DNA of 64,000 nt, taken from contig JAPPNU010000012.1 in assembly GCA_028873695.1 (NCBI GenBank), positions 97,523 through 161,522 of the forward strand, written 5' to 3'. A model generated the notes under the pieces. The model searched no databases and had not been told where the DNA came from. It saw only the letters and a list, made by a program, of their open reading frames with translations. Shown piece by piece: positions 17,299 through 25,642 of this stretch. Made by a program: the position numbers and the translations under genes. Numbering within the stretch: the stretch's first letter is position 1; each line of letters begins with the position of its first letter. Origin of the DNA: Gemmatimonadota bacterium (GTDB lineage: Bacteria > Latescibacterota > UBA2968 > GCA-2709665).

Positions 17299-18194
17299 GG
17301 CTGTCCTCCTGTGTCGGGTCGGACGTGGGCGACGAACGCCTCCTCCAGGCCAACGTCCAAGACGTCCTCGATTTGCCCGCCCTGCGCCTGGATCTTCGCG
17401 GCCTGCGCCTCGCCGTACCCCACCACCGTCAACAGCCGCCGTGGTCCCTCTCCCTGCACCTGGCGCAGCCCCTTGATATCCGACAGTTCATCCGCGCCAT
17501 CCGGCATGCGCGCCACCACGCGCTTGACCGACCCCTTCACCTCGTCCACGTCGCCGTCGGCCACCAGGCGGCCGTTATCAATGATGGCCACACGGTCGGC
17601 CACGCGCTCCACCTCGTGGACGAGATGCGAGGAAAGAAAGACCGTGCGCCCCTCCTCCTGGATGAGCCCGATAATGCTCTCCAGAAAGTCGCGGCGCACC
17701 ACCACGTCCAGTCCCGATGCCGGCTCGTCCAGGATCAGCAGCCGGGGCTCGTGGCCCAGGGCCAGAGCGAGGGCCAACTGGGCGTTCATTCCGCGGGACA
17801 GATGCTTGACCTTCTGCTCCGGATCCAGATCGAACCGGCTGATGAGCGCGTCCACCCTGCCCTGATTCCAGGTCTCGTAGAACTGCCCGGTGAACCAGAC
17901 GATTTCACGCACCTTCATCCAGCCGTACATCACGCGATTCTCAGCCACGTATCCCACCTGCCGCCTTAGCGCCAGGGAGTCCGAGGCCGGATTCAGACCC
18001 AGGACTTCCGCCGTCCCGGCTGTCGGCCGCAGCAGGTTCATGAGGATCTGGATTGTGGTGGTCTTGCCGGCGCCGTTTCGGCCAAGGAAGCCGCACACGG
18101 TCCCCGCGGGCACCTCCAGGTGCAGATCGTCCACGGCCGTGAGTTTGCCGAAGCAATGGGTCAGGCCCTCTGTCGCGATCGCTGTACCGTCCAT
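17295..18194 (-). CDS. ABC transporter ATP-binding protein
   Basis: This 299-aa ATPase has Walker A GRNGAGKTT (residues 38-46), a Q-loop region (QVGYVAENRVMYGWMKV), a signature region KHLSRGMNAQLALALAL (SRGM in place of the canonical SGGQ), Walker B LLILDEPASGLD and a switch His in FLSSHLVHEVE. This is the DRA/YtrB-like exporter group that pairs with ABC-2 permeases. ATG 18194 is preferred because AGGAG lies 5 nt upstream; the longer GTG start at 18209 lacks this. It lies 19 bp after the GntR regulator and overlaps the permease gene. Confidence 0.92.
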   Translation of the reverse strand: MDGTAIATEGLTHCFGKLTAVDDLHLEVPAGTVCGFLGRNGAGKTTTIQILMNLLRPTAGTAEVLGLNPASDSLALRRQVGYVAENRVMYGWMKVREIVWFTGQFYETWNQGRVDALISRFDLDPEQKVKHLSRGMNAQLALALALGHEPRLLILDEPASGLDVVVRRDFLESIIGLIQEEGRTVFLSSHLVHEVERVADRVAIIDNGRLVADGDVDEVKGSVKRVVARMPDGADELSDIKGLRQVQGEGPRRLLTVVGYGEAQAAKIQAQGGQIEDVLDVGLEEAFVAHVRPDTGGQP

Positions 18195-18213
18195 AACGAC
18201 TCCTTCCACGCGG

Positions 18214-18612
18214 TCAATCGCCTTCCTCCTCCTGCCGAAACCGGGCGAGGCGTTCCCGGACCACCTGCTCCATTTCCTCCGGGCTCAGTTCCAGTTCAAT
18301 GCCCAGTACCAGCGCCCTGTCCAGCGATTCTCTAACGATTTCCAGCTTTTCTTCCCGCGATATGGTGACGTCCCGCTCGGCGACGTACGTGCCCAACCCC
18401 CGTTTCTTGTAGATCAGGCCGTCGCGTTCCAGCTCCCGATAAGCCCGCACCACGGTATTCGGATTGATCAGGTACTGGCCGGCGAGTTCCCGAACCGACG
18501 GTAACTCTTCATTCGGCTTCAGCACACCGCGGGCCATCTGGTACCTGATCTGCTCCATCATCTGCAGGTATATTGGCACCCCATTGGCTGAATCGATGCG
18601 CAAGGGCAGCAT
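18214..18612 (-). CDS. GntR-family transcriptional regulator (YtrA-like)
   Basis: This 132-aa protein has an N-terminal winged helix-turn-helix. GVPIYLQMMEQIRYQMARGVL and LPSVRELAGQYLINPNTVVR are the GntR signature and GLIYKKRGLGTYVA is the wing. It has a short helical C-terminal tail instead of an effector-binding domain, which is typical of the YtrA group. Such regulators repress the downstream ABC transporter operon in which they are encoded. ATG 18612 fits the family N-terminus (MLPLRIDSANGVPIY); an upstream in-frame extension to 18720 is less likely. The perfect palindrome at 18737-18768 upstream is its probable operator. Confidence 0.92.
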   Translation of the reverse strand: MLPLRIDSANGVPIYLQMMEQIRYQMARGVLKPNEELPSVRELAGQYLINPNTVVRAYRELERDGLIYKKRGLGTYVAERDVTISREEKLEIVRESLDRALVLGIELELSPEEMEQVVRERLARFRQEEEGD

Positions 18613-18736
18613 GAAGACGCTCCTGGTTCTTTCCTGGGCTCTGCTAAACGCGATGAAAACGACGCGAGCGGAATCTGCACAGGTAACCCGCCGGATTTCA
18701 GTTCTCGCGCGCCATCGCAACCTGGTCTGTCGACAG

Positions 18737-18768
18737 TATTACTGTATCGGTGAACCGATACAGTAATA
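18737..18768 (-). promoter_or_regulatory. Perfect palindromic operator for the GntR-ABC operon
   Basis: Two exactly complementary 15-bp arms (18737-18751 and 18754-18768; arm TATTACTGTATCGGT) flank a 2-bp centre about 125 bp ahead of the regulator start. The arms overlap AT-rich bases that could serve as a -10 element for the minus-strand operon. YtrA-type regulators commonly bind such long inverted repeats at their own promoter; autoregulation is inferred. Confidence 0.75.
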
Positions 18769-18844
18769 TACTAACCAATCGGGTCGGGAAATGCAAGTTT
18801 TTTATATCAACTGCGAAAAAATAGACCGTCGACTTCCGCGGAAG

Positions 18845-19141
18845 GCAGGGGCGTCCACGAGGGACGCCCCTGCAGAGGATGAAGATGCAATCAGTAAAGT
18901 GAAGGCGCACAGTATTGTAACGGGAATTGCCAATTCGCGGCACGACGTACATTATGCAGCGTAAATTGCCAATTTGAGACACGGCATTTGCCTGATCATG
19001 CAGCGGAACCTGGCAGTTTCAGCACGGCGGGCGCCCACGAGGGACGACCCTACGCGGCGAGGGGAACGTGGAGGATAAGTGAAGGCGTCGAGGAAGTGCC
19101 TTTGAAGGTGGGGCAGACATTCCTGTCTGCCCGTCTCATCG
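18845..19141. repeat. Cluster of palindromic intergenic repeats
   Basis: At 18845-18873 two 12-bp complementary arms (GCAGGGGCGTCC and its complement) enclose a 5-base loop. At 19029-19050 is a second, less perfect version (GGGCGCCCACGAGGGACGACC). Both resemble the arms of the element at 29695-29798. At about 19109-19131 is another hairpin (GGGCAGACA / TGTCTGCCC). Between them are two related copies of a motif with AATTGCCAATT, also seen near 29838. No gene was found in the region. Confidence 0.7.
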
Positions 19142-19164
19142 CCTGTTGCAATTGGGATTAGCGC

Positions 19165-19273
19165 TTGACAGCTCGGGGTCAGGTTGATAGATTAAAACGT
19201 GCTAAGCATATCGCCCCCCGGAGGATAGTATTCTCCGGCCGACGCTCCTGTCCGCGGCAGGGGCGTTTCTTTA
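19165..19273 (+). ncRNA. Promoter plus two-hairpin short transcript ahead of modB (leader or small RNA)
   Basis: TTGACA (19165-19170) and TAGATT (19188-19193) are 17 bp apart, the best promoter match I see in the window. A start near 19200 would give an RNA with hairpin 1 (19218-19225 with 19231-19238, 8 bp). Hairpin 2 follows (19242-19250 with 19258-19266, 9 bp), then a U-rich run, which looks like an intrinsic terminator. The transcript would be about 70-75 nt and end before modB. It may be an attenuator or riboswitch-like leader for modBC, or an independent small RNA. It does not fit my memory of the longer molybdenum-cofactor riboswitch. Confidence 0.5.
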
Positions 19274-19375
19274 TGTGTACAACCTGAGGGTGTAAGCAAT
19301 TTTACAGGAAATAAATCGAAAAGATCCGGCTTGATCGGCGTTGCGATCCTTGTTATATAAGCGGGTCTGCACGAC

Positions 19376-20128
19376 GTGACGTGGACGAAGGTGGTGACTC
19401 AGTTAACCAGCTCTTCTTTTCTCGGCCGGTCCCAATTGGAGCGGGATATCTTGTTAACCTCCGAAGAATGGGCGGTTCTGGCCCTGTCGCTTCGCGTGGG
19501 GCTGGTTTGCGTCCTGTTGAGCCTGCCTGCGGCAGTGGTCCTGGGTTGGCTGCTCGCCCGGCGCGAGTTCAGGGGCAAAGTGCTGCTGGACGGGCTGTGC
19601 CACCTTCCCCTCGTGCTGCCGCCCGTCGTGACCGGCTACGTGCTTCTGTTGCTGTTCAGCCGTCGCGGCATCCTGGGCGGCTTTTTCGAGGAAGCCCTGG
19701 GCATCCAGGTGGCCTTTTCGTGGAGGGGGGCCGCGCTGGCATCGGCCGTCGTCGGATTCCCGCTCGCCTTGCGCGCCGTCCGCCTGGCCATAGAGCACGT
19801 GGATCCCCGGCTCGAGCAGGCTGCCCGTACATTGGGCGCGCGTCCTTTCCGGGTCTTTTGCACGGTAACGATGCGGCTGGCCGCGCCCGGGCTGCTGGTC
19901 GGCGCGATGCTGGCGTTCGCAAGAAGCCTGGGTGAGTTCGGCGCGACGATCACCTTTGTGTCGAATATCGCCGGGGAGACCCGGACCCTCCCATTGGCCA
20001 TCTACACGTACATCAACCGGCCGGACGGGGACGCCGCGGTGGCGCGCCTGGCGATTCTCTCGGTGATCCTGTCATTTGCGGCGCTGGTGGCCAGCGAGGC
20101 GGTGGCGCGGAGAATGAGGAGGAGCTGA
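19376..20128 (+). CDS. modB: Molybdate ABC transporter permease
   Basis: The protein is 225-250 aa with about five membrane helices and the binding-protein-dependent permease loop EQAARTLGARPFRVFCTVTMRLAAPGLLVG. ARSLGEFGATITFVSNIAGETRTLPLAIY is characteristic of ModB. It forms the inner-membrane channel for molybdate (or tungstate) import with ModC. GTG 19376 gives an unusual N-terminal extension. A TTG at 19451 (giving LTSEEWAVLALSLRVG) aligns better with known ModB starts and has GGAG 11 nt upstream, so the true start may be 19451. modA, the periplasmic binding protein gene, is not adjacent and not in the window. Confidence 0.92.
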   Translation: MTWTKVVTQLTSSSFLGRSQLERDILLTSEEWAVLALSLRVGLVCVLLSLPAAVVLGWLLARREFRGKVLLDGLCHLPLVLPPVVTGYVLLLLFSRRGILGGFFEEALGIQVAFSWRGAALASAVVGFPLALRAVRLAIEHVDPRLEQAARTLGARPFRVFCTVTMRLAAPGLLVGAMLAFARSLGEFGATITFVSNIAGETRTLPLAIYTYINRPDGDAAVARLAILSVILSFAALVASEAVARRMRRS

Positions 20129-20129
20129 C

Positions 20130-21209
20130 GTGCTGTCCATCCGCGTGAAGCGGGCGCTTGCGGATTTCACCCTTGACGTTGCGGTGGATTGCCTCTACCC
20201 CGTGACGGCGATTTTCGGTCCGTCCGGAGCCGGGAAAACCACGCTGCTGGACCTCGTTGCAGGGCTGGCGCGGCCGGACGCCGGGGAGATCCGCCTTGGC
20301 GACCGCGTGCTTTTTTCGTCCGAAACGGGTGTCGATCTGCCGCCCGAACGGCGCAGGGTGGGGTACGTTTTTCAGGAGGACGTGTTGTTTCCCCATCTGT
20401 CCGTATTGGAAAACCTGCGGTACGGGTACGATCTCCTGTCTGAGGATTCGCGCCGGTTTGAAGTGGAACCCATTGCGGAACTGATGGGACTGACGGGGCT
20501 TCTGAACAGAGGTCCCTCGCGCCTGTCCGGCGGCGAGCGGCAGCGGGTGGCCCTTGCGCGGGCGATTCTGACGTCTCCGGACCTGCTCCTGATGGACGAG
20601 CCCCTGGCATCGCTGGATCAGGAGTTGAAAGATCGCATCATCCCGTACCTGCGGCACATCAGGACGGACCTGGGCATACCGATCCTCTACGTTAGCCACT
20701 CGGTCGCGGAGATCCTGGAGTTGACGGGTCAGGTCATCGTACTTAAGGCGGGGCGGGTGCTTGCGCACGGCGACTTCTTTCACGTTGCCCATCTCCCCGA
20801 AGTGCTGCCGCTGGCCGAGGCGCACGGCTTCGAAAACGTCCTGCCGGTGGAGGTGGTGAGCCAGGACGGGATCCGAATGGGCTGCCGCGTGCGTTTTGGA
20901 GACCAGGACCTTCGGGTGCCCCCCTGCGATAGGCCGGTGGGAAGCCGGATCTTCATCGGCATCCGGGCGAACGACATCATCCTGAGCAGGAAACAGCCCG
21001 AGGGGCTGAGCATCCGCAATGCGATGCGGGGGCGGATCCTCGACATGCAGGACGTGGACGGAAAGCAACTGGTCTACGTGGACGTGGGAAAACGCCTGGC
21101 CGTGGAAGTAACTCTGGAGGCGGTGGACGAATTGAGCCTCGAGGTGGGAGACATCGTAATGTGTCTGGTGAAGGCTCATTCGATCCGGATCGGACCGAAC
21201 GTGGATTGA
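20130..21209 (+). CDS. modC: Molybdate ABC transporter ATP-binding protein
   Basis: This 359-aa ATPase begins 1 bp after the modB stop. Walker A is GPSGAGKTT (residues 30-38), the signature is RLSGGERQRVALARA and Walker B is LLLMDEPLASLD. The C-terminal about 110 residues form a molybdate/tungstate-binding MOBE-type domain (SIRNAMRGRILDMQDVDGKQLVYVDVGKRLAVEV). It powers molybdate import with ModB, and the C-terminal domain may sense oxyanion. Confidence 0.93.
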   Translation: MLSIRVKRALADFTLDVAVDCLYPVTAIFGPSGAGKTTLLDLVAGLARPDAGEIRLGDRVLFSSETGVDLPPERRRVGYVFQEDVLFPHLSVLENLRYGYDLLSEDSRRFEVEPIAELMGLTGLLNRGPSRLSGGERQRVALARAILTSPDLLLMDEPLASLDQELKDRIIPYLRHIRTDLGIPILYVSHSVAEILELTGQVIVLKAGRVLAHGDFFHVAHLPEVLPLAEAHGFENVLPVEVVSQDGIRMGCRVRFGDQDLRVPPCDRPVGSRIFIGIRANDIILSRKQPEGLSIRNAMRGRILDMQDVDGKQLVYVDVGKRLAVEVTLEAVDELSLEVGDIVMCLVKAHSIRIGPNVD

Positions 21210-21329
21210 GGGATCGCGGGCATTCAGGAGCCGCCCGAAAACAAAAAGGAAAAATCCAGGCGTGACACCGCCATAGCGCGGTCCCGCCCAATTGCTACCG
21301 TACTGAGTGGACAGATACAATCGCCTGCA

Positions 21330-22283
21330 TCATTCGTCCGTTTCCTCATCCTCACAGAGCAGGTTCAGCAGCGCCAGGTAGAGCCGGTCCCGCCGGTTTC
21401 GTGCCCGATCGATGGATTCGGGCGTGTACTCGTGGAAGCCACGGCCGGTCTTTACGCCGTAGTGCCCGGCGTCAACCAGCTTTCGGATGCCGCCCGGGAG
21501 TTCGGTGTCGGACCGGATTTCAGGAACCAGTAACCTGTAAATGAGCGCCGAGACGTCGAGACCCGCGAAGTCCCGAACCGAAAGGGGACCCGTGGCGGCC
21601 AGCCGGAATCCGACGCTGGCTCGAACCGCCCGATCGATGTCCTCGGGCCCGGCAACGCCCCGGTCGAGCAGGTCCCAGATCTCGCGCTGCATGGCAACCT
21701 GGATCCGGTTAATCAGGAAACCCGGAAGTTCCATATTGAGGCGGACCGGCACCTTGCCGATTTCTCTCAGGACGTCTACCGCGGTCTGTGTCGTCCGCTC
21801 GGTCGTGCGTTCACCGGGCACGACTTCCACGAGCGGTACGATATGAGGGGGATTGAACCAGTGGGTCACCACGGCCCGCCCCGGATGCAAGAGGTCCCGG
21901 GCGATGTCCGTCATGGGGAAAGACGACGTGTTGCTGGCCAGAATGGTCTCCCGTGAGACAATCGCTTCCATTCCGGCGAAGAGTTCCCGCTTGACGTCCA
22001 GATCTTCGCGAACGGCCTCCGTCACCAGTCCCGCGGGCGCCACGGCTTCGCGTACGCTGCCGCAAACCGTGATGCGACCCAGCGTTTCCCGAACCGAATC
22101 GGGCGTATCCATCCCCGCCTGAATGCGTTGCCGCAGATTCGACTCGATACGACCGGCGAGAGAGTCGCGGGCCGCCGGGGATTCGTCGTAACAGCGGACG
22201 GTGTGGCCCGCCGCTGCGAATGCCTGCGCGATCCCATGCCCCATCGTGCCCAGGCCGATAACGGCAATTGTCTGGTCCGCCAT
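21330..22283 (-). CDS. 3-hydroxyacyl-CoA dehydrogenase family protein
   Basis: This 317-aa protein has an N-terminal Rossmann motif (IAVIGLGTMGHGIAQAF) with SNTSSFPMTDIA. A catalytic His region follows (THWFNPPHIVPLVEVVPG), then the C-terminal helical dimerisation domain ending YGVKTGRGFHEY. It oxidises a 3-hydroxyacyl-CoA or, as in L-gulonate 3-dehydrogenase/lambda-crystallin relatives, a hydroxy acid. ATG 22283 fits the domain start. It lies 73 bp downstream of an SDR gene on the same strand. Because the window has a separate beta-oxidation cluster, a non-CoA substrate is quite possible. Confidence 0.87.
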   Translation of the reverse strand: MADQTIAVIGLGTMGHGIAQAFAAAGHTVRCYDESPAARDSLAGRIESNLRQRIQAGMDTPDSVRETLGRITVCGSVREAVAPAGLVTEAVREDLDVKRELFAGMEAIVSRETILASNTSSFPMTDIARDLLHPGRAVVTHWFNPPHIVPLVEVVPGERTTERTTQTAVDVLREIGKVPVRLNMELPGFLINRIQVAMQREIWDLLDRGVAGPEDIDRAVRASVGFRLAATGPLSVRDFAGLDVSALIYRLLVPEIRSDTELPGGIRKLVDAGHYGVKTGRGFHEYTPESIDRARNRRDRLYLALLNLLCEDEETDE

Positions 22284-22356
22284 TTCAGTTATCCGATCGT
22301 GATCTGTGTTGACGGGGAATCCCGGTTTCGTTGCCGGGAGCGGCTTGTGGTACGGG

Positions 22357-23097
22357 TTAAATCGTCTTGCCGCCGTCCACAACCAGGACCTGGCCGGTGA
22401 CCAATTCGTTGACGGCCAGGCCCAGTATCGCGTTTGCGATATCTTCCGGCTCCGCGACGCGCTGGAGGGGCGTGGCCTCGCGATTCGTCCGGACGAATTC
22501 TTCCCAGCCTTTCACCCAGCGCGTGTTGACGATGCCCGGGGCCACGGCGTTTACCCGAATGCGGGGCGCCTGGCTGATGGCGAGGGATTTGGTGAGCGAT
22601 ATCAGCGCCGCCTTGGAGGCGCAATAGGCAATGGAACTGCCCTGTCCGCACGTGCCCGCGATCGATGCCACGTTAACGATCTGACCCCCCGTTTCGGGCA
22701 TCCTGGGTATGGCCGCCCGTGCACAGTAGAAGGCGCCCTTGACGTTCACGCTGAACACCGGATCCCAGGCCTCTTCGGTAAGCGCCTCGAGGTCGGCAAG
22801 CGGCACAAAGACGGTGGTACCCGCATTGTTGACCAGGATGTCCAATCGACCCAGTTCCTCAACCACGCGGTCCACCATTTCGCGGACAACGCTTTCGACC
22901 GACACGTCCGCGCAGATCGCGATGGCGTTTCGGCCAAGCGCGCGGATTTCGACGGCCGTGGCTTCGGCTTCGGTCCTGGAACGCGAGTAGTTGACGGCCA
23001 CGTCGGCCCCTTCCGAGGCGAGGAGCAGGGAGGTCGCCCTGCCGATTCCTGTGCCTCCGCCGGTCACGAGCGCGACCTTTCCGTCCATACGGCCCAT
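22357..23097 (-). CDS. Short-chain dehydrogenase/reductase (SDR)
   Basis: This 246-aa classical SDR has TGGGTGIG (residues 12-19) for NAD(P), NNAG in VNNAGTTVF, the Ser of IVNVASIAG and the catalytic YxxxK in IAYCASKAAL. ISLTKSLAISQAPRIRVNAVAPGIV is typical of FabG-like members. ATG 23097 is the start matching the family N-terminus. It is probably co-transcribed with the hydroxyacyl-CoA dehydrogenase family gene downstream. Substrate unknown. Confidence 0.92.
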   Translation of the reverse strand: MGRMDGKVALVTGGGTGIGRATSLLLASEGADVAVNYSRSRTEAEATAVEIRALGRNAIAICADVSVESVVREMVDRVVEELGRLDILVNNAGTTVFVPLADLEALTEEAWDPVFSVNVKGAFYCARAAIPRMPETGGQIVNVASIAGTCGQGSSIAYCASKAALISLTKSLAISQAPRIRVNAVAPGIVNTRWVKGWEEFVRTNREATPLQRVAEPEDIANAILGLAVNELVTGQVLVVDGGKTI

Positions 23098-23140
23098 AGT
23101 GAGTCCTTTCGAATTGATTGATAGGGATTGTTCCGTGGCG

Positions 23141-24421
23141 TCACGTATTACAAAACGGGATGGCCACGACGTCTCGGATGTGCCGTGCATCTGTGAGCAC
23201 CATCAAAAGGCGATCGATGCCCAGCGCAATGCCGCCGGCCGGCGGCATACCGGCTTCGAGCGCACCCAGGAACCGTTCGTCGATCGGGTACGCCGGGCGG
23301 CCGCCGTGTTGTCGCCGCGCGGCTTCGTCTTCCAGGCGGGCTCTCTGTTCCGCGGGATCGTTCAGTTCAGTAAATGCGTTGGCAAGCTCCACGCCGCACA
23401 CATAGAGTTCGAACCGTTCCGCGATGCCGGGCGCGTTCTGTTTCAACCTGGCAAGCGCCGCCATTTCCGCGGGATAATCCACGAGAAACATGGGACGCCC
23501 CGCCCCGAGGCGTTTTTCCACGGCATCCAGAAACACCTTGAAGAAAGCGACCTCGAAAGGGTCGTCTGGGGATACCGAACCGTGTCCCTGTTGCCGGGCC
23601 TGGTGAATGAACCCGTCCAGATCCCCGGCGGGATCGGCGCACACGCCGGCGTACCTGGCAAATGCCTCCCGAACGCTCAACCGTTGCCACGGCGGGGTAA
23701 AGTCGATCGTTCGACCCCTGTACATGACCGACGAAACTCCGGTAACTTCACGCACCAGGCTATGAATCAGATGCTCGGTATCGGCCATGATTGTGGTATA
23801 ATCGGCGAACGCCCGGTACCATTCGAGGAGTGTGAATTCAGGGCTGTGCATCGGACCGGGCGCGTCCTGGCGGAAGGATTTGCAGATCTGGAAGATGCGT
23901 TCAAACCCGCACGACAGGAGACGCTTCATCGCGTATTCGGGCGAGGTGGGCAGGTAATAGCGCTTTACGTGTCCGTTTTCGCTATAGTGGGTTTCGAACG
24001 CGTCCAGATGGGGTTCCATGCCCGGGCTGGGGACGAGCAACGGGGTTTCGACCTCCAGGAACCCGGCGTTCTCGAAAAAGCGTCTGACAAACGACAGAAC
24101 CCGGGCGCGGGTACGCAGAATTCCGGGGGCGGGACCGCCTTCGGGAGCGCGTAGCGCCGGGGCCAGTACGCGGTGGCTTTGCGCCTGGAATTCCGGGGGA
24201 CGCCAGATACCCCGCACCTCGGCAACGTCTCCAATGCGCACACGTTCCGGTATCCGGCCGCACGCCAGCCAGACCTCGCCGGACTCATCAACGAGTCGCG
24301 GGCTCTCCTCGCCAATGCCTGCGACGATCCGACCGGCCAATACAGCTTCGTCGCCGGGCGCAAGGTCGGCGATGCGGTGGGTCCGGGCGCACCCGGCGGG
24401 ATATGCTGCGGATTCAGGCAT
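23141..24421 (-). CDS. epmA: EpmA-like lysyl-tRNA synthetase paralogue (EF-P beta-lysine ligase type)
   Basis: This 426-aa protein has a class II synthetase catalytic core. Motif 2 is in FQICKSFRQDAPGPMHSPEF plus LLEWYRAF and motif 3 in GGIALGIDRLLMVLTDARHI. It lacks a full tRNA anticodon-binding domain, although residues 1-95 look like a shortened OB-type beta domain (AVLAGRIVAGIGEESPRLVD). EpmA (PoxA/YjeA/GenX) attaches (R)-beta-lysine to a conserved Lys of elongation factor P. No efp or epmB gene is in the window, so a different ligated residue remains possible. It lies 43 bp upstream of the SDR gene on the same strand. Confidence 0.85.
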   Translation of the reverse strand: MPESAAYPAGCARTHRIADLAPGDEAVLAGRIVAGIGEESPRLVDESGEVWLACGRIPERVRIGDVAEVRGIWRPPEFQAQSHRVLAPALRAPEGGPAPGILRTRARVLSFVRRFFENAGFLEVETPLLVPSPGMEPHLDAFETHYSENGHVKRYYLPTSPEYAMKRLLSCGFERIFQICKSFRQDAPGPMHSPEFTLLEWYRAFADYTTIMADTEHLIHSLVREVTGVSSVMYRGRTIDFTPPWQRLSVREAFARYAGVCADPAGDLDGFIHQARQQGHGSVSPDDPFEVAFFKVFLDAVEKRLGAGRPMFLVDYPAEMAALARLKQNAPGIAERFELYVCGVELANAFTELNDPAEQRARLEDEAARRQHGGRPAYPIDERFLGALEAGMPPAGGIALGIDRLLMVLTDARHIRDVVAIPFCNT

Positions 24422-24626
24422 CTAAAGGTCCGTTTATTGCGCATTGCAGCGTGGCAAAGAATGGAAGATCCGCACGAAACCGGCCAACCGGAATATAGGA
24501 TAACCGGTGTCACGGAGCAACAGGCATCCGTACGGGACGGGATCTCCGACCGAAAAACCCCTTGCCGCCACGACATTTCTTGCGATATATTCCGGTAAAC
24601 GCGAGACCGGACTTACCCCCCTTCCT

Positions 24627-24661
24627 GAATTAAGAATTAAGAATTAAGAATTAAGAATTAA
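24627..24661. repeat. Tandem heptamer array, 5 x GAATTAA
   Basis: Five exact head-to-tail copies of the 7-bp unit GAATTAA fill 24627-24661, a locally very AT-rich patch in GC-rich DNA. This looks like a slippage-prone microsatellite. Confidence 0.95.
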
Positions 24662-24670
24662 CCTCAATTC

Positions 24671-24853
24671 CGCAAAAGCCGCAACGCGGCACTGCGACGA
24701 AACCCTTCGAAACAGGCCGAAATGGTCGTCATGAAGGACGTTTTTTCAGTTCAAGTACAGTGTCCTGGTGTATCCTGGTAATCAGCAGTCTAATCGCTTT
24801 TTTAACAGACACATATTCGAATTAACGTCCTCGAAAAATGAGGAATCAAGGTT
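24671..24853 (+). repeat. Dispersed intergenic repeat R1, copy 1
   Basis: About 183 bp is clearly similar to 46842-47025 in the same orientation: shared phrases are CCGCAACGCG, AAGGACGTTTTTTC/AAGGACATTTTTTT, CTGGTGTATCCTG and ATTCGAATTAACGTCCTCG. A shorter inverted relative is at 54921-55006. No transposase or convincing gene lies inside. Confidence 0.8.
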
Positions 24854-25060
24854 GAGAAGGAAGAAGCAGCGGTAACTTTGACTTCTGTTACTTCTGCAAT
24901 CGGACTCTCGCAAGTTTCGAATGGAATAGGACTGCTGAGGAGAGCGGAAAACCGTTGGCGTTTCGTCTTTTGGTTTTAGCCGACTGCTGAGAGCCGATAG
25001 CTGACGGCTGACGGCTTATTGAAGCAGTAAGCTGTTAATGCGCAGGAGAGTCTCGTCGAC

Positions 25061-25642
25061 ATGAAACTTCGAATAACCCGGCGTTCCATTTCTCTGCCTT
25101 TCGCGCTCGCCGCCGCGACGGTGACTCTCTTTGCCTCCGTTCCGTCGTCGGCCGGCACTTTCAGGGTCGGCGGCGGGATGTTCTTCAACAAGAATGAACC
25201 GGGCGGAGGCGTTTCTGTTGATCTTGGCGATAACGGAATGATGCTTTCTCCATACATGGACTATTTCGGCAGATCCGGCTCCCGCTTTTTCGGCGGCGGG
25301 CTTAATCTTGTCGCTAAACGCGCCGGAGGCGAGCAGTCGCGACTCTATCTGGGCCTGGGAGGAGGGATCGCCTCCGTTAACGTTGAAGAAAGCTCGGCCG
25401 GGATCACCGGTTCGGCGTCAAAGACGCAGGCGATGGCGGACCTGGTACTGGGCGTGGAATTCGACCTGCTCGAGACGGTCGGCGGGTTCATCCAGGTAAA
25501 ATGGCTGGGGACCTTCGGCGGCGGCCGGGTGGACATTACGGGCTCAGTTGAGGGAAGGACGGTTACGATTCCGAACGAGATTAACCTGGAACTCAGAAAT
25601 TTCGCGGTGCAGACCGGCGTAACGGTGGGGTTCTGGCGCTGA
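25061..25642 (+). CDS. Small outer-membrane beta-barrel-like protein, paralogue 1
   Basis: This 193-aa protein has a signal peptide (LPFALAAATVTLFASVPSSAG) followed by alternating beta strands rich in Gly and aromatics (GGGMFFNKNEPGGG, YFGRSGSRFFGGGLNLV, YLGLGGGIASV). It ends in an aromatic-rich strand (VQTGVTVGFWR), as outer-membrane barrels do. CAGGAGAG precedes the ATG. It shares the motif order with the two following genes, especially FGGGLNLV-KR. I do not recognise a named family, and its function is unknown. Confidence 0.8.
   Translation: MKLRITRRSISLPFALAAATVTLFASVPSSAGTFRVGGGMFFNKNEPGGGVSVDLGDNGMMLSPYMDYFGRSGSRFFGGGLNLVAKRAGGEQSRLYLGLGGGIASVNVEESSAGITGSASKTQAMADLVLGVEFDLLETVGGFIQVKWLGTFGGGRVDITGSVEGRTVTIPNEINLELRNFAVQTGVTVGFWR

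Larger units (their letters stand above)
24422..25060. other. Divergent intergenic region, repeats only
   Basis: Between the EpmA-like gene (minus) and the first barrel gene (plus) this gap holds a heptamer array, a copy of the 24671/46842 dispersed repeat and a GCTGA-type run at about 24978-25015. A segment at about 24860-24960 resembles 38520-38640 (shared 'gacttctgttacttctgcaa' and 'ggactctcgca' type phrases). No gene was recognised. Confidence 0.6.

Noticed and set aside
19165..19273. Known molybdenum-cofactor riboswitch upstream of modB
   Set aside because: The structured part is only about 70 nt with two simple hairpins, shorter than and unlike the Moco element as I know it, so only a generic leader/small RNA is proposed.
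24627..24661. CRISPR array
   Set aside because: The units are 7 bp, contiguous and without spacers. It is a microsatellite.
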